Assembly (NCBI GenBank): GCA_905116865.2
Contig: CAJHNH020008001.1
Coordinates: 452,968-516,967 of the forward strand
Length of the DNA stretch: 64,000 nt
Source of the DNA: Candidula unifasciata
Taxonomy: Eukaryota; Mollusca; Gastropoda; Stylommatophora; Geomitridae
Reading direction: 5' to 3'
Below are positions 18,414 through 29,248 of the stretch, in pieces. The position numbers and the translations under genes are program-made. The notes beneath the pieces were generated by a model. That model ran no database searches. It saw only the letters and a list, made by a program, of their open reading frames with translations, and was not told the DNA's origin. Position 1 is the stretch's first letter, and the number at the start of each line of letters is the position of its first letter.

Positions 18414-18700
18414 TTGTTCACATCATTATTTTTGTTTGCGCCAGTCGAAATGAGAATATCGTACCTGTGGTAGACTGCTTCCTATGAAAGCCACAGCTTG
18501 ACTGTAGGTAAATTTGTTATCCCAGTAATAAGAACAAATGTGGCAAGTAATTTTCCAACAGTTCACAACAGTGGCATATCCCTGTAGTTCTTACAATCAC
18601 ACCGATCACCCTTGTTCTTGTAGACTGTTATGACGATTAACTCTTTGAAGTCTTTTGTGATCTGTCCTTCATGCCAACATAATGTTATAAGCTGATGAAT
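18414..18700 (-). pseudogene. LINE RT remnant (minus), right part of interrupted element
   Basis: The minus strand reads a degraded GVIVRTTGICHCCELLENYL (normally NYRGISLLSVAGK) near 18570 and SSCGFHRKQSTTGTIFSFRL (normally SQCGFR-GRST-D-IF) near 18450. Joined to 16560-17083 it gives consecutive RT motifs, so the element at 17095-18402 entered between them. Confidence 0.75.
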
Positions 18701-18887
18701 TTATGGGTTAGCTAAGTCTTTTCCCACTCCTAAAGGTCTATACAGGCATAAAATCTTTGCCTGGATCCTTCGTGAAGAAAGTTTATCAGTAGCAAAAATA
18801 ACTTTCCAGCTGTAAGAAAATGTGTCCTGGCAGTCCAGAGCTGGTAGAGAGAGGCTTCTCGTCATTAAGAGCACCAGCTTCCTCTTG

Positions 18888-19152
18888 TGGAGTCCTAGGC
18901 CCCACTTGGGGGAGGGGGCATAGATCCACGGCCTCCCTAACAAGCAAATCATAAAAGGCGACTAATTTAGGATTTTTCCCCAATGTCGTAGTACACCTGC
19001 CTGAGAGGTGAGGAACCAACAGTCTGCATGCAAGTAAGCCAGATCGGTAAAATAGATGTGCACGAAAAATTCAAGTTCTAAAAGAAGACAAGACGACGAA
19101 CAGCCAGAACTTTGCCCTGGAGTTTTTAGCCATGAACGCTAAGAAGAAAAAG
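18888..19152 (+). mobile_element. SINE A copy
   Basis: Contains GTCCTAGGCCCCACTTGGGG, CCACGGCCTCCCTAACAAGC, GCGACTAATTTAGG, CACCTGCCTGAGAGGTGAGG, AACCAACAGTCTGCATGCAA and CAGCCAGAACTTTGCCCTGG, ending AACGCTAAGAAGAAAAAG. Full length but diverged. Confidence 0.85.
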
Positions 19153-19550
19153 ATCACAATCTGTGTTTGGTTTCAAGTAAATAAAGCTCCAGACAGTATT
19201 TCATCCATCTATCCTTCTGTTGCTTCTGATCAGTAGTAACTTCCCCGGAATCGCTACTAATAACTGCATACATCATCTATAATCTTATTATAATGACTTT
19301 TACCAGGGATGTCATCAATAATCGAAATACTTTCTTCTAATTTCTCCACAGTAAACAGCAGATTTCTACCAACATGACATAGTGTGGCAAAGCCTTTGAA
19401 AGCAGGTAGGGTCAAGAATATGTGAGAGGGGACAGATACAAGGAACAAAATTAACCAGTGCATATGATATGCACGATTTGTGCAGTATGAAGACTGAGAA
19501 AACATGAACAATGCCTGGGCTCGTATGGGTCCAATTTTAGTAGCATATGG

Positions 19551-19836
19551 AAGTGTGGGTTCTGGGGACCCCATTTTAGGGAAGACAAGATTAGACCCAG
19601 TCCTCCCTAACAAGCATGTCGTAAGAGTAAACTAATTGGGGGTTTTCTCCTAAATCGGAGGAGTGCATCTGCCTGAAAGGCAAGGAACTAACAATCTGCA
19701 TAAAGTTAAGTCAGATCTGTTAAACGGATATGCACGCAACACTCAGGTTCTAGAACAAGACTAAAGTTCAGAGGTGGACAAACAACCAGAACTTTCTGCT
19801 GGAGTTTATAGCCGGTGAATGCGAAAAAGAAGAAGA
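19551..19836 (+). mobile_element. SINE A copy
   Basis: Contains GTGGGTTCTGGGGACCCCAT, CCTCCCTAACAAGCATGTCG, AGTGCATCTGCCTGAAAGGC, AGATCTGTTAAACGGATATG, CAACCAGAACTTTCTGCTGG and AGCCGGTGAATGCGAAAAAG with a short GAAGAAGAAT tail. Lies about 400 bases downstream of another copy in the same orientation. Confidence 0.88.
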
Positions 19837-20013
19837 ATAACAACAAACAACATTACCTTGATGAATTTCCAAAGACAATATTTACTCAACGCACTGTAAG
19901 AATTACATTGTATTTCTCGCCTTCCCCCAATCCACAACTTCAATTCTTATTGCTGTAATTTACGTAATGTAATAAATGGGTTTTAAATAATAATAATGTG
20001 CTAATATGACACC

Positions 20014-20228
20014 CGTGGAGGAGCGGCTGGCTCAACGGTTGGAACGTTGGGCGGGAGACCCGGGTTTGAATCCCCGGTAAGGCTGGGGATTTTTTTTTAG
20101 GGGCAAAATAAAATCCTCACCTGCACAGTCGGGGCGACAGCACTAGCCATGTGGCCGTAGATCCTCAGGCTCAAAGACCACCCTGCCTACACAGCAAAAG
20201 TGGTAATAAAGACAGTTATCGACAGTTT
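20014..20228 (+). mobile_element. SINE D (tRNA-derived) with 9-bp TSD
   Basis: A different tRNA-like head: GTGGAGGAGCGGCTGGCTCA and B box GGGTTTGAATCCCCGG, which would fold with CGGTTGGAACGTTGGGC between. The body includes TCCTCACCTGCACAGTCGGG and ends with CAGTTATCGACAGTTT. TATGACACC flanks at 20005-20013 and 20229-20237. Only copy of this family noticed. Confidence 0.75.
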
Positions 20229-20237
20229 TATGACACC

Positions 20238-21130
20238 TGTTGGAAATCTATGGTTAATCCGATTCTTTGTGATGACAAGAAAAGATATAAAACCGAACGA
20301 AAAGTATATAAGCAAGCTTCACAATATAACAAATAAACAAAATGTAAACGTTGCGGCTATTGAGCCTTCATCAGCACATACAAATGAAACTATACCACAG
20401 AGAAATACAAAATCACTTAGCTGGTATCTCGAAGCAGCCGGGTCGGTTGTTTCTCAGCAGAATGGCAACTTTGTGATGACAAGTGTTTTAATATAAACAA
20501 ACTTTTTTTTTTTTAAATTAAAATCGTGAACAAATTTGTAAAAACAAATGTCATTTGCCTCTTACCTCTCTTCCCATGGGCTTACCCCGCAAAAGTTGTA
20601 AACGTAGACAGTAGTGGTTTGTTTTGTCTTCTCCTTCTTGTATTTACTCTCTCAGCAAGCTGTTGCCTCAAGACAAGGCACTCAGTAATACGTTTATAAT
20701 TTGTTCTTTCCACAGTTCCGTCCGTCTTCCACTAAAACAACGAGCTTCGAACGCTATCACATTACAGCTAACTTTAATTTAATCATGAAATTTATGTACA
20801 ACCGTTGCTTCTAAATCATCTCAGGAAATAATGGAAAATAAAGTATAACTTATTCTAAACATATGTTTCTCGGCTGTGTCTTTTCCTTATAATTTACTGT
20901 GAAAATATGTTTCATGTGTACTGTATATTTTAGTGTACGCATGTGAATAAAAAGCAGATCCTTCTGTGAAAGTTTATGTCTCAGATGTGCAACTTTCTGC
21001 CACTATTTATGTCTTGCCTGTATAATATAATCTGGGTATATAAGATAAAGTAGTAAAATAAATATCCCTTCACGCTTTTAGACGCATTGGGCATATGGGA
21101 AGAGTACACATATTTTTACAGACTGATCAG
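20238..21130. other. Intergenic DNA, unassigned
   Basis: AT-rich, no supported gene. The open frame at 20200-20496 has no recognised family and partly overlaps SINE D. T-runs occur near 20504. Confidence 0.4.
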
Positions 21131-21189
21131 CACTAGGTGGCCGTCTTTAATTCCCCATGACATACATCCTCGTACCCATTTTAGGCTGG

Positions 21190-21297
21190 GTCGACCTGCG
21201 ACGCCCCGTACCATAATAAAAACCCACGCAGCCAGCAGTGAGTTTCTATCGCGGTATGTTGGAATTACGAGTCGGACTCGCAACGCCTAAGCCACGA
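21190..21297 (-). mobile_element. SINE-like fragment with tRNA-like head (minus)
   Basis: On the minus strand it begins GGCGGAGTTCGTGGCTTAGG CGTTGCGAGTCCGACTCG, close to the SINE C head (GTGGCTTAGGCGTTGCAGATGCG), but no GGTTCGA box follows and the body (CACTGCTGGCTGCGTGGG) differs. Possibly another SINE family sharing the head. Confidence 0.45.
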
Positions 21298-21369
21298 ACT
21301 CCGCCAATCTGGGTAAATGCATGTATATCTATATATATAATAGTTTAATGCAGACATATATGTTAGAGG

Positions 21370-23589
21370 ATGTTTCCCCCAGATATCCAGTCTTTAGAAA
21401 TGGAACTGGATATCAACTGTGAGATACCATCCAAAGAGGAAATTATAAAAGCTATCAATCTTCTCAAGGAAGGAAAGGCGGCAGGCCCAGATGGTATCCC
21501 AGCTGAAGCCATCAGGGCCAACATAAACACATCAACAGAATTGCTACATAGATTTTTCAGTAAAGTCTGGGAGACTGAAGAAATACCAGCAGACTGGAGA
21601 GAGTGATATCTTGTTAAACTGCCCCAAAAAGGTGATCTACAGGAGTGTGAAAACTATAGGGGAATTATGTTGCTGTCAGTTCATGGAAAAATATTAAGTA
21701 GAATTATTTTGGAAAGATTAAAAGATGCTATTGATAAAATGCTAAGAGATGAGCAGGCAGGTTTTCGGTCAAACAGATCCTGTACTGACCAGATAGCCAC
21801 ATTACGTATTATAATTGAGCAATGCATTGAACTGAACTCACCACTTTACATTAGATTTATAGACTATGGAAAAGCATTTGACAGCATTGATAGGAAATCT
21901 CTCTGGAATATGCTCAGCGGGCAGAACAGTCAAAGAAGCCAACGGCGCCTTCTCCATGACAACCAGCAGCATGACGATGGAGGCGATGGCAGTGACACAA
22001 GCGCTTGCCTGGCTTGAAACACAAAAATACACCCGCGTGTGTATACTCAGTGATTCAATGAGTATGATCCGGAGGGTTCAGGCAGGTTCAGTGCGAAGAC
22101 AATGGCTTGAATCATTACAGAAGTCCACTGTCCGTGGAGTCACCTTTATTTTTGTTCCGGGACACGCAGGCGTCGATGGAAATGAAAGAGCTGACAGGTT
22201 GGCTGGATCCGCTATCACTACCGACGGTCAGCCTATGGATCATGCTGATATTATCAATGCCCTCAGAGAAATGGGAAGGATAGACGACTTTGGTGGCAGT
22301 GAATCCACATCACTCGCCAGAATGGCAGACTTGGGAATTAAGATCGGCACAGCAAAAAACTAGACGCACACCAGTTACGCCAGAAGACTTGTTAATCAAC
22401 ATAGAACTAGTACTATTAGCCATCGGACGTTGGGGTTCATACTGAGGGGAGGATCTGAGCACCTATGGACATGTCCGGAGTGCAATGAGGATAACCCAAC
22501 TAACTAACTAACTAACTAACTAATCTCTCTGGAAATTGATGGGGCACTATGGAATCCCACAGAAAATTATCAACTTAGTAAAGGCAACATATAAAGACAT
22601 GAAATGTTGAGTTCTTCATGAGGGAAAGCTAACAGATACATTTGAAATAAAAACAGGTGTGCGACAGGGATGTCTTTTGTCGCCTCTCTTATTTTTACTG
22701 GCTAAAGACTGGACTATGAAAACAGTAACTGCTAACACCAAGAATGGAATTCAGTGAACCCCTACAAAACAGCTTGATGATCTGGACTTTGCTGATGATA
22801 TTGCTCTTCTGTCCCATTCAAGGAATCAAATGCAAGATAAATTAAATATACTTGATGCGAGATCACAGCAGCTTGATCTGAAAATCCATAAAGGAAAGAC
22901 AAAAACAATGAGAATAAATCAGGCAAATAGTAATGTGGCTTCTCTTAATGGCACTCCACTCCAAGATGTGGAGGCGTACACATATTTGGGCAGTAATGTA
23001 GATAAAGATGGAGGAACTGATAGAGATATTAAAATAAGAATACAAAAGGCAAGAGGGGCTTTCATAGCACTAGGGAATTTGTGGAGGTCACAAGAAATTT
23101 TTTTTAAAAATATTAAACTAAAAATTTTTAATTCTGATGTCAAATCAGTACTATTGTATGGGGGGGGGGGGGGCATGGAGAACAACCAAGGCAATTACTA
23201 ATAAATTACACAAAATAATTAACTGGTGCCTGCGCATAATAGAGGGAATAAAATGGTATGATAGAATAGCTAATGTAGAACTTTGGGAGAGAACTAAACA
23301 GGCTCCAGTGGACCAAGAGGTGAGGAAAAGACGCTGGCGTTGGATAGGACACACACTGAGAAAACAAGAGAACAGCATAACTAGAATGTCTTTGCATTGT
23401 AACCCACAGAGGCATAGGAATAAAGGAAGGCCAAAAAACACATGGAGAAGAGAGCTGGAGAATGAGGTTAGAAAGATGGGGGGGGACATGGGGAGAGCTC
23501 CATGCAATGGCGAAGGATAGAACGACTTGACGTGAGTTGGTTGAGGGCCTATGCTCCATTGGGGGATAGAAAGGCAGAAGAAGAAGAAG
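21370..23589 (+). mobile_element. RTE-like LINE fragment, 14-bp TSD, interrupted by a second LINE
   Basis: Encodes LLKEGKAAGPDGIPAEAIRA, ENYRGIMLLSVHGKILSRII, EQAGFRSNRSCTDQIATLR, FIDYGKAFDSIDRKSLW (motif A), then after the insertion KLMGHYGIPQKIINLVKATY, GVRQGCLLSPLLFLL, LDDLDFADDIALLSHS (motif C intact), AYTYLGSNVDKDGGTDRDIK, NRKAR-type and KRRWRWIGHTLRK. Stops at 21604 and 22609 and a G14 run at 23160-23173 (replacing a CET-type codon block and shifting frame) disable it. ATATATGTTAGAGG flanks it at 21356-21369 and 23590-23603. The 3' tail is AGGCAGAAGAAGAAGAAG. 5' truncated, without endonuclease. Confidence 0.92.
21909..22521 (+). mobile_element. Nested 5'-truncated LINE (RNase H 3' part), 13-bp TSD
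   Basis: Inserted within the RT motif-A region of the RTE-like copy. It encodes AVTQALAWLETQ, RVCILSDSMSMIRRVQAGS, FIFVPGHAGVDGNERADRLA, ADIINALREM and LGIKIGTAKN, a stop, and then a shifted EHLWTCPECNED end. The RNase H Glu is lost in truncation, but SDSMS Asp and NERAD Asp remain. It ends in (AACT)6. AATCTCTCTGGAA repeats at 21896-21908 and 22522-22534, and removing insert plus one repeat restores RKSLWKLMGHYG in the host. This defines insertion order and family tail. Confidence 0.93.
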
Positions 23590-23889
23590 ATATATGTTAG
23601 AGGCTTCTACACATATTTGGCTCTGCTATGTACAACTTACTGTGACCATATGTGTCTCTGCTGTCCAGCCTAATTTGATTATGTTTCCCTATTCATCAAT
23701 ATCAGACCGCGCATTGATTTGTTGGTTCATTTAGATAACATCATATCAAGCAAGGTGCATGTCCCTATTCGGTGTACTGCCAGAATATTTCATAGTACCC
23801 ATTTTAGGTTGGCTTTATTTGGAAGTACAAAGCATTTTGAAGGGTTCGGCTTGATAACAACATGTGACCACTGAGTCGACTGGCAACGT

Positions 23890-24420
23890 CTAGTTTGAGA
23901 ATGGAGGTGGGGGCAGTCACTGCTGCCTTCCGCTGTCTTGAGAATCAGCTGTACATACATGTCGTCATTGTAACTGACTTACAGAGCATGCTGAGAAAGG
24001 TGGAGACAGGCATGCTCCGTGCAGAGTGGCAAGCTTCACTTCAAAGGTCCCGGGTACTTAGCATCCTTTGGATATTTTCTCCAGGTCATGCCGGTATGTT
24101 GGGAAATGAGCAGGCGGATAGACTAGCTGGTTCTGCACTACTTGATGGTTAACTGATGAATGGTAAGCTGGATGTTGTGATGACCCTTTGGGAGCGAGTG
24201 AACAGTGCCGATGCACAGATAGATCATTACGGTCTGAGGAAAAGGAACTGTGAGGAGTTACAAGGGAATTTGGCCGACGCTCGACACTCGGGCGAAAAGC
24301 GAGACGCATTTACAATCAGACGGTACTGGTACCATCGGAATTTTAACTCTTCGCTTGCTGCTGAAGATGGGGATGGCGTGCTTATAAAGGGTGGCCAGAG
24401 TGCTGCGATGTAGATTCTTT
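23890..24420 (+). pseudogene. RNase H-family LINE fragment
   Basis: Reads EVGAVTAAFRCLENQLY, VVIVTDLQSMLRKVETGMLR, ILWIFSPGHAGMLGNEQADR and LAGSALLDG, a TAA, and then broken frames TLWERVNSADAQIDH and RNCEELQGNLADARHSG related to the tail region at 7600-7820. Closest relative in the window is 7490-7825, which shares the stretch TGGAGGCAGTCACTGC-type. Confidence 0.8.
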
Positions 24421-24519
24421 TTCAACATTTGGCCGGCAAATGTAACAGCTATAAAATTAGATATAAACAACCACATTAACCATTCTTCCAGTCAAGATAA
24501 CAAATGAATACCATCATGT

Positions 24520-24574
24520 AAAGTAAAGGACGTTTTTCCACACCTTCAGGCGTAATAGCCATATAGGTCCAGAC
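24520..24574 (-). mobile_element. SINE B 3' end (minus), interrupted by hAT element
   Basis: AAAGTAAAGGACGTTTTTCC, ACACCTTCAGGCGTAATAGC and ATATAGGTCC are the reverse of the SINE B 3' end (CTATACGCCTAAAGGCGTGG and GGGTCCTTTACTTT). It continues at 24950-24985 after the hAT insertion. Confidence 0.75.
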
Positions 24575-24949
24575 CAGCCAGTGGTTCTCAACCTGTGGAT
24601 CGCGCCCCCTTTTTCATAGGGGTTACATAAGACCGAGGCTTCAGTGTTTGGTGGAACTTAAAATCGCCAGAGCTCGAAAACCTTAAACCATTGCTGTTGC
24701 TAGCGGCCAAAGACGTTGTTCGAGTTATGATCGGAAAGGAATCTGTTACGGAACTGGCTGCAGTTTCCTTATCTGGCGACACTGTCCGCAGAAGAATAGA
24801 TGCCATGTTTGCTGATATTCTTAATCATTTAGTCCAGGAAATTAAATCTGCTCCATTTCTAATTTTAGTATCACAGCAGTAGCAAAATTACACTTATGAG
24901 GTAGTAGCAACATGAGGGGTCGCGGCATTAGGCAAGGTGAGAACCACTG
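24575..24949 (+). mobile_element. Short hAT element (ZBED5-like transposase remnant) with 8-bp TSD
   Basis: Ends are CAGTGGTTCTCAACCTGTGG and AAGGTGAGAACCACTG (inverted repeats). TSD GTCCAGAC (24567-24574) / GTCTAGAC (24950-24957), one change, with four extra bases before the left CAGTGG. The inside (24690-24880) encodes AAKDVVRVMIGKESVTELAA and SLSGDTVRRRIDAMFADIL, which match the N-terminal part of ZBED5/FAM200-type hAT transposases; the frame stops at 24880 so only about 60 residues remain. A deleted derivative, non-autonomous. Confidence 0.85.
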
Positions 24950-24959
24950 GTCTAGACGT

Positions 24960-25568
24960 ATATTATGTCGACCAATCGGTACTCAGTTGATGTATGGTAA
25001 ACAATACGCCAGCCGCCTATAACATGAACATGCCTAAATATCAATGATGTCGCTGAGCGTTAAAACATTGGAAGGCAGTACAAATCTCTTCATATGGGAC
25101 ATCTTTGAAATGAAACAAAGGTTAAATGTAAACCAAACATCACTTCATCAACACCTTAAAGCAAACACACACGGTTACTACTGCGGTTAGGGTTGAAAAT
25201 GATCAGAATATTGTAAGCAAGCAAACATTGATAATATACAATGAGCATATTTTGTGTCTGTGTGTGTTGTGTGTGAGAGGGGGGGGGGGGGGCCACTCAA
25301 GGAGTGCGTCAAAACAACTGTTTATTTCGTTAAACTTTAAGCACTAGTAATCTCATAATGCATTTTTATAAATTTCAAACTTTTTATTTTTACCCAGCAT
25401 TTTAACAGTATTGTTTACAGCGTGTCACATTAGTCATGAGATCATAATTATCTCATAATAATAGTCAAAGAGTGACATTACGCTTTGCTGATATAATCTA
25501 CCCCCCCCCCCCCTCAACCACACACACACACACTAAAAACATCTGACCCATCAATATTATCCTAATAT
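24960..25568. other. Intergenic DNA, unassigned
   Basis: Contains TGTGTGTGTTGTGTGTGAGA followed by G14 (about 25279-25292), and C13 then (CA)n at 25501-25534; otherwise anonymous AT-rich sequence. Confidence 0.4.
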
Positions 25569-26032
25569 TGATACTGTAGTTAGTGGCATCTTAATGTTGC
25601 GAATGCAGTCAGTGTCATCTTAATGTTGCGAATGTAATCAGTGTCATCTTAATGTTGATTATGTAGTCAGTGTCATCTTAATGTTGATAATGTAGTCAGT
25701 GTAATCTTAATGTTGATTATGTAGTCAGTGTCGTCTTAATGTTGATTATGTAGTCAGTGTCATCTTAATATTGCGAATGAAGTCAGTGTCATCTTAATGT
25801 TGATAATGTAGTCAGTGTCATCTTAATGTTGATAATGTAGTCAGTGTCATCTTAATGTTGATAATGTGTGTCATCCTAATGTTACGTATGCAGTCTGTGT
25901 CCTCTTTGCAGTCAGTATCATCCTAATGTTGCGAATGCACTCTGTGTCATCTTAATTATTGCGAATCAGTCTGTGTCATCTTAATGTTGCGAATGCTGTC
26001 TGTGTCATCTTATTGTTGCGACAACATGTCAG
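25569..26032. repeat. ~29-bp minisatellite, about 16 units
   Basis: Unit GTCATCTTAATGTTGATAAT GTAGTCAGT, with GCGAATGCAGT variants at both ends and more regular GATAATGTAGT units in the middle. Ends before an A13 tract at about 26036-26048. Confidence 0.93.
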
Positions 26033-26048
26033 TGTAAAAAAAAAAAAA

Positions 26049-27900
26049 CGTGTGGACACCTGATTCGGATATAGTAACTGTTCAACAATGTATGAGAGGA
26101 TGGGTATGATCTCTTTCCTTGAAACAGCAGTCTCTTGTTTCAAATGCAAGATTAATGTCCGCGGTGATGGTACGATACCAATTGCTAGAAATTCTGCACA
26201 ATTTATGCTTGTCTTGGTTGTGTTAATTTTTCCCTTTTTGCTTCTTGTTCTTCCTTTTATTGCCATCCTCCACCTTCTTTCTTCTTCGATTTGTCTTCTT
26301 CTTTCTTTCTCTCTTCTTCATCCTTCCGCCTTTAGTCCAGTATCACGTATATTACTACAGTCGATTCTACGATAAAGGGAATCTACAGTGATTGCTTGTT
26401 ATAATCAGACAATGAGACAAGGGTAGGAGGAGCTCCAGTCGCCTGACATGGACTGGAAAGCGACAAAAGTTGCGTAATTAACGACCTGGCAGCTCTACTT
26501 GGGGTTTTGTCCAGCGTATCACGTCTCATAGACTCGTAAATTTGACGCATTGGTGTGACGGCCATTCTGACATTTGATGATCAAATAGTAAATTTGTTTT
26601 TTAATAATAAAATACTGAAACATCGTTTCAGTTGTCTACAAATTTATTAAAATACGATGTGACTTTCAACATGCAAATGTATGCATTCAATTCCGCTATT
26701 TACATACACTATCCGAGTCTAACAATTCTTCGCTCTTGTTTTCGTATTATGAAAATCTAACTAGTGTAATTCATAAGCAGTGTCCCATGCATGACTTGCA
26801 AATGACTTGGTACGTGAAGTGACTTGGCTCGGGAAGCATTATTTGTGACTTGAGGTTTGACTTGGGACTTGACAATGACTTGTGACTCGACTTGGGCTTG
26901 AAGGGTGGTGACTTAGTAGAATCTCTGCACTGAAGTAGTAGTATCAGCTCATCCTTTGCCTGGTGCAGACATCGATAGGCTAACGGTGACACAGCACTGA
27001 TTCAGTGCTGTCATGAGTCAGGTTTACCACACACTGTGAGAGAAAGACAAACAATGACTAGACTTGAACTCATAACAGCAGACATGTCAATGACTGGTCA
27101 GACAGGCTATGTGTAGACAAGACCGGTGGGGTATTAGGGTAACTGAATGTTACTCGTGAGAAGAGTTTACAAGCGAACTACTTGGCAAACAGGTAGACCA
27201 ATAAACGGCAGTTGGTAGCTGGGTAGTCCTGTGAACGGATGAGTCTGTTTGGTATCCCTGTGATGTTGGAATTGATTTTGCTAGACATTAACTTGATCTA
27301 AAGCTGTAGGGAGGACAGTAGTAGTAGTAGTTCATACTTGCAACACGTGTTCTTTTTGTGTAGCCAGAGTTATAAATTGTTTGTGGTAGCCAGGATTATG
27401 TTTTAACTATTACTCCAGTCGCATCTGCTAGAGTCTCCTAGGACTTTATACATATTGCTAGTATGATTTGTGAACAACTCCACTAGATACTGCTGATAAA
27501 CTTAACCAATGACTACCTGGTATTAGTGTGTAAGCTTTAAGAATAAATAACGATAATTTTGCGTGGAAACCAAATTAACTTTGCAGTTATTATGAGTACT
27601 TAAATAAACATTCTTGAGAACTGGAATCAGGGTAATCAATGTTTGAGTGTTAATGAAAGGGCGGGCGTGTTAAGAAAAAGTAACAACTATACCTCTGTCA
27701 TACAGATTAAAAGTTTATGCTGATATCAAGGACATTGTGAATAATAAAGTTTTTACCACCTAACATATGTCTGCTCTGTGGGTCCCATTGTGTACTGAAT
27801 TCCTTAATTCGTCAGGGTAGTTTTCATATTTAATGCCACCATATTACTGACTTCAGTGTTGCAGTGAATACGCAGAGTATTCTACATTGCAGAAGTTCCT
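26049..27900. other. Intergenic DNA, mostly unassigned
   Basis: No supported gene. At 26790-26900 there is an ACTTG-rich stretch (GACTTGGGACTTGACAATGA, CTTGTGACTCGACTTGGGC) of the degenerate kind common in animal genomes. A pyrimidine-rich patch lies at 26215-26330. Confidence 0.4.
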
Positions 27901-27914
27901 TTTAGAATACAATC

Positions 27915-28148
27915 TTCTTCTTTTCTTTTTCTTTTTCTTCTTCTTCTTCTTCTTCTTCTTCTTCTTCTTCTTCTTCTTTTCTTCTTCTTCTTCTTCTTCT
28001 TCTTCTTCTTCTTCTTCTTCTTCTACTTCTTCTTCTCTTCTTCTTCTTCTTCTTCTTCTTCTTCTTCTTCTTCTTCTTCTTCTTCTTCTTCTTCTTCTTC
28101 TTCTTCTTCTTCTTCTTTTTCTTCGCCTCCTTCTTTATCTAGTCTTCT
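27915..28148. repeat. Long (CTT)n microsatellite
   Basis: About 230 bases of nearly pure TTC/CTT with three short interruptions (TTTTC, TAC, CTC). A polypyrimidine mirror repeat of this length can form triplex DNA. The reading frame through it (Phe/Leu/Ser runs) is an artefact. It could be the expanded tail of a minus-strand (GAA)n-tailed retroelement, but no body adjoins it. Confidence 0.97.
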
Positions 28149-28597
28149 TCTTTAGCATTCCGAGCCCTTGAGTTCATTGCTACAGAAATCACCCGCCTCA
28201 GTTTAACTGTTTGGTCTTCTCTTTCCAATTGTTTGTAGGTCTGTCAGTATATTATCTCTCGTTTTATTGGTCTGCCAAGTATTCTGCTCCCATTTAGCGT
28301 TTGTATGTGTGTGTGCATGTTGTCTCTATTCAATCTTACTGCCACACCTATCGCAGTGTATTAGTACACATGATTTCAGTAATTAGAGGTAATTTTAAAC
28401 TTAGTATGCATTTCGTTGTTGCTTCTCTCCACTGTCTGCAGATGTGGGTCCTAAAATTTGTTTGTTTTTTTCTAACTTGTAATATATGACATTATTATTA
28501 TTTTATTCCAGGTTTTGGAGTCAAACAGGACAGTTTGTCTTCTCTTCTTAAAATCCATGCCGTGTGGTGTTGGCAGTAAGGGGGAGAATTAGGCAAA
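28149..28597. other. Intergenic DNA, unassigned
   Basis: No gene or repeat recognised. Confidence 0.35.
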
Positions 28598-28676
28598 TTT
28601 CGGTGTGTCAAGAGGTAAAGAAAAGATGCTGGTATTGGATAGGACACACTTGAGAACAATATAACTAGAATGCATG
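28598..28676 (+). pseudogene. Tiny RTE-like LINE fragment
   Basis: CAAGAGGTAAAGAAAAGATG, TGGTATTGGATAGGACACAC and ATAACTAGAATGCAT correspond to 23315-23392 of the RTE-like copy (encoding EVRKRRWRWIGHTLRK) with small deletions. Confidence 0.65.
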
Positions 28677-28823
28677 AAGTGATACCATATTTCTTTTTCG
28701 GTTCTCAGTTATGTTATTTAATGCTTTGATTTCCTGTTTATTCCCAGTTTTTTTTTACCAACTTTTCTATGAAAGGAAAGTTTGTTTTTTGCTCCTGCTA
28801 TAACCCCAATATCCTTTTCTGTA

Positions 28824-29242
28824 TGTTATGTTATCATAATTGACGTTACTGTATACTGGACATTCCCATGCGTGTTCAGTCGTCCGATGGAGCAGACACT
28901 CCAAGGTACTGCTAAGAGGTTAGTTATTCTGTTTCCTGTCTTCATTTCGAAGACGACGTAGACCTGCTTCATCAAGTTTTAATTTTAGCTCACGCAATCG
29001 TGTTAGCGTCAGAGATTTAAACTTATATCCCAGCTTAGTCTGTACAGATTTGATGATATCAGCTTTGTCTATTCTTCTTCCCGTTTGCATTGGTGCATTA
29101 CATGCCAGCTTATCAGCTCTATCGTTACAGTTTACTCCTGCATGTCGGAGGTTAACTGCGACTTCTAAATGATTTATGCTCATTCGGAAAGTAAACTACC
29201 TGCTGTGATTTTCTGAAGGAAAATTAGTCTAAAAACGATTAC
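28824..29242 (-). pseudogene. RNase H-family LINE 3' part (minus), left of foldback element
   Basis: The minus strand reads VVIVFRLIFLQKITAGSLLS at 29242-29180 (normally VVIVTDSLN-LQKI-AGSL), then LRHAGVNCNDRADKLACNA (normally PGHAGV-GNERADRLA), DKADIIKSVQTKL, TLTRLREL and LDEAGLRRLR. It continues upstream at 29617-30030 beyond the foldback. The last 100 bases share TTCCCATGCGTG and CACTCCAAGG with the copy at 5108-5525. Confidence 0.8.
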
Positions 29243-29248
29243 AACATG

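Noticed and set aside
20014..20090. Genuine tRNA gene at the SINE D head
   Set aside because: The B box is followed by a T-rich body instead of an acceptor stem, and a 9-bp duplication brackets the whole 215-bp unit.
27887..28171. Open frame encoding Phe/Ser/Leu runs
   Set aside because: Pure (CTT)n microsatellite; no non-repetitive coding sequence.
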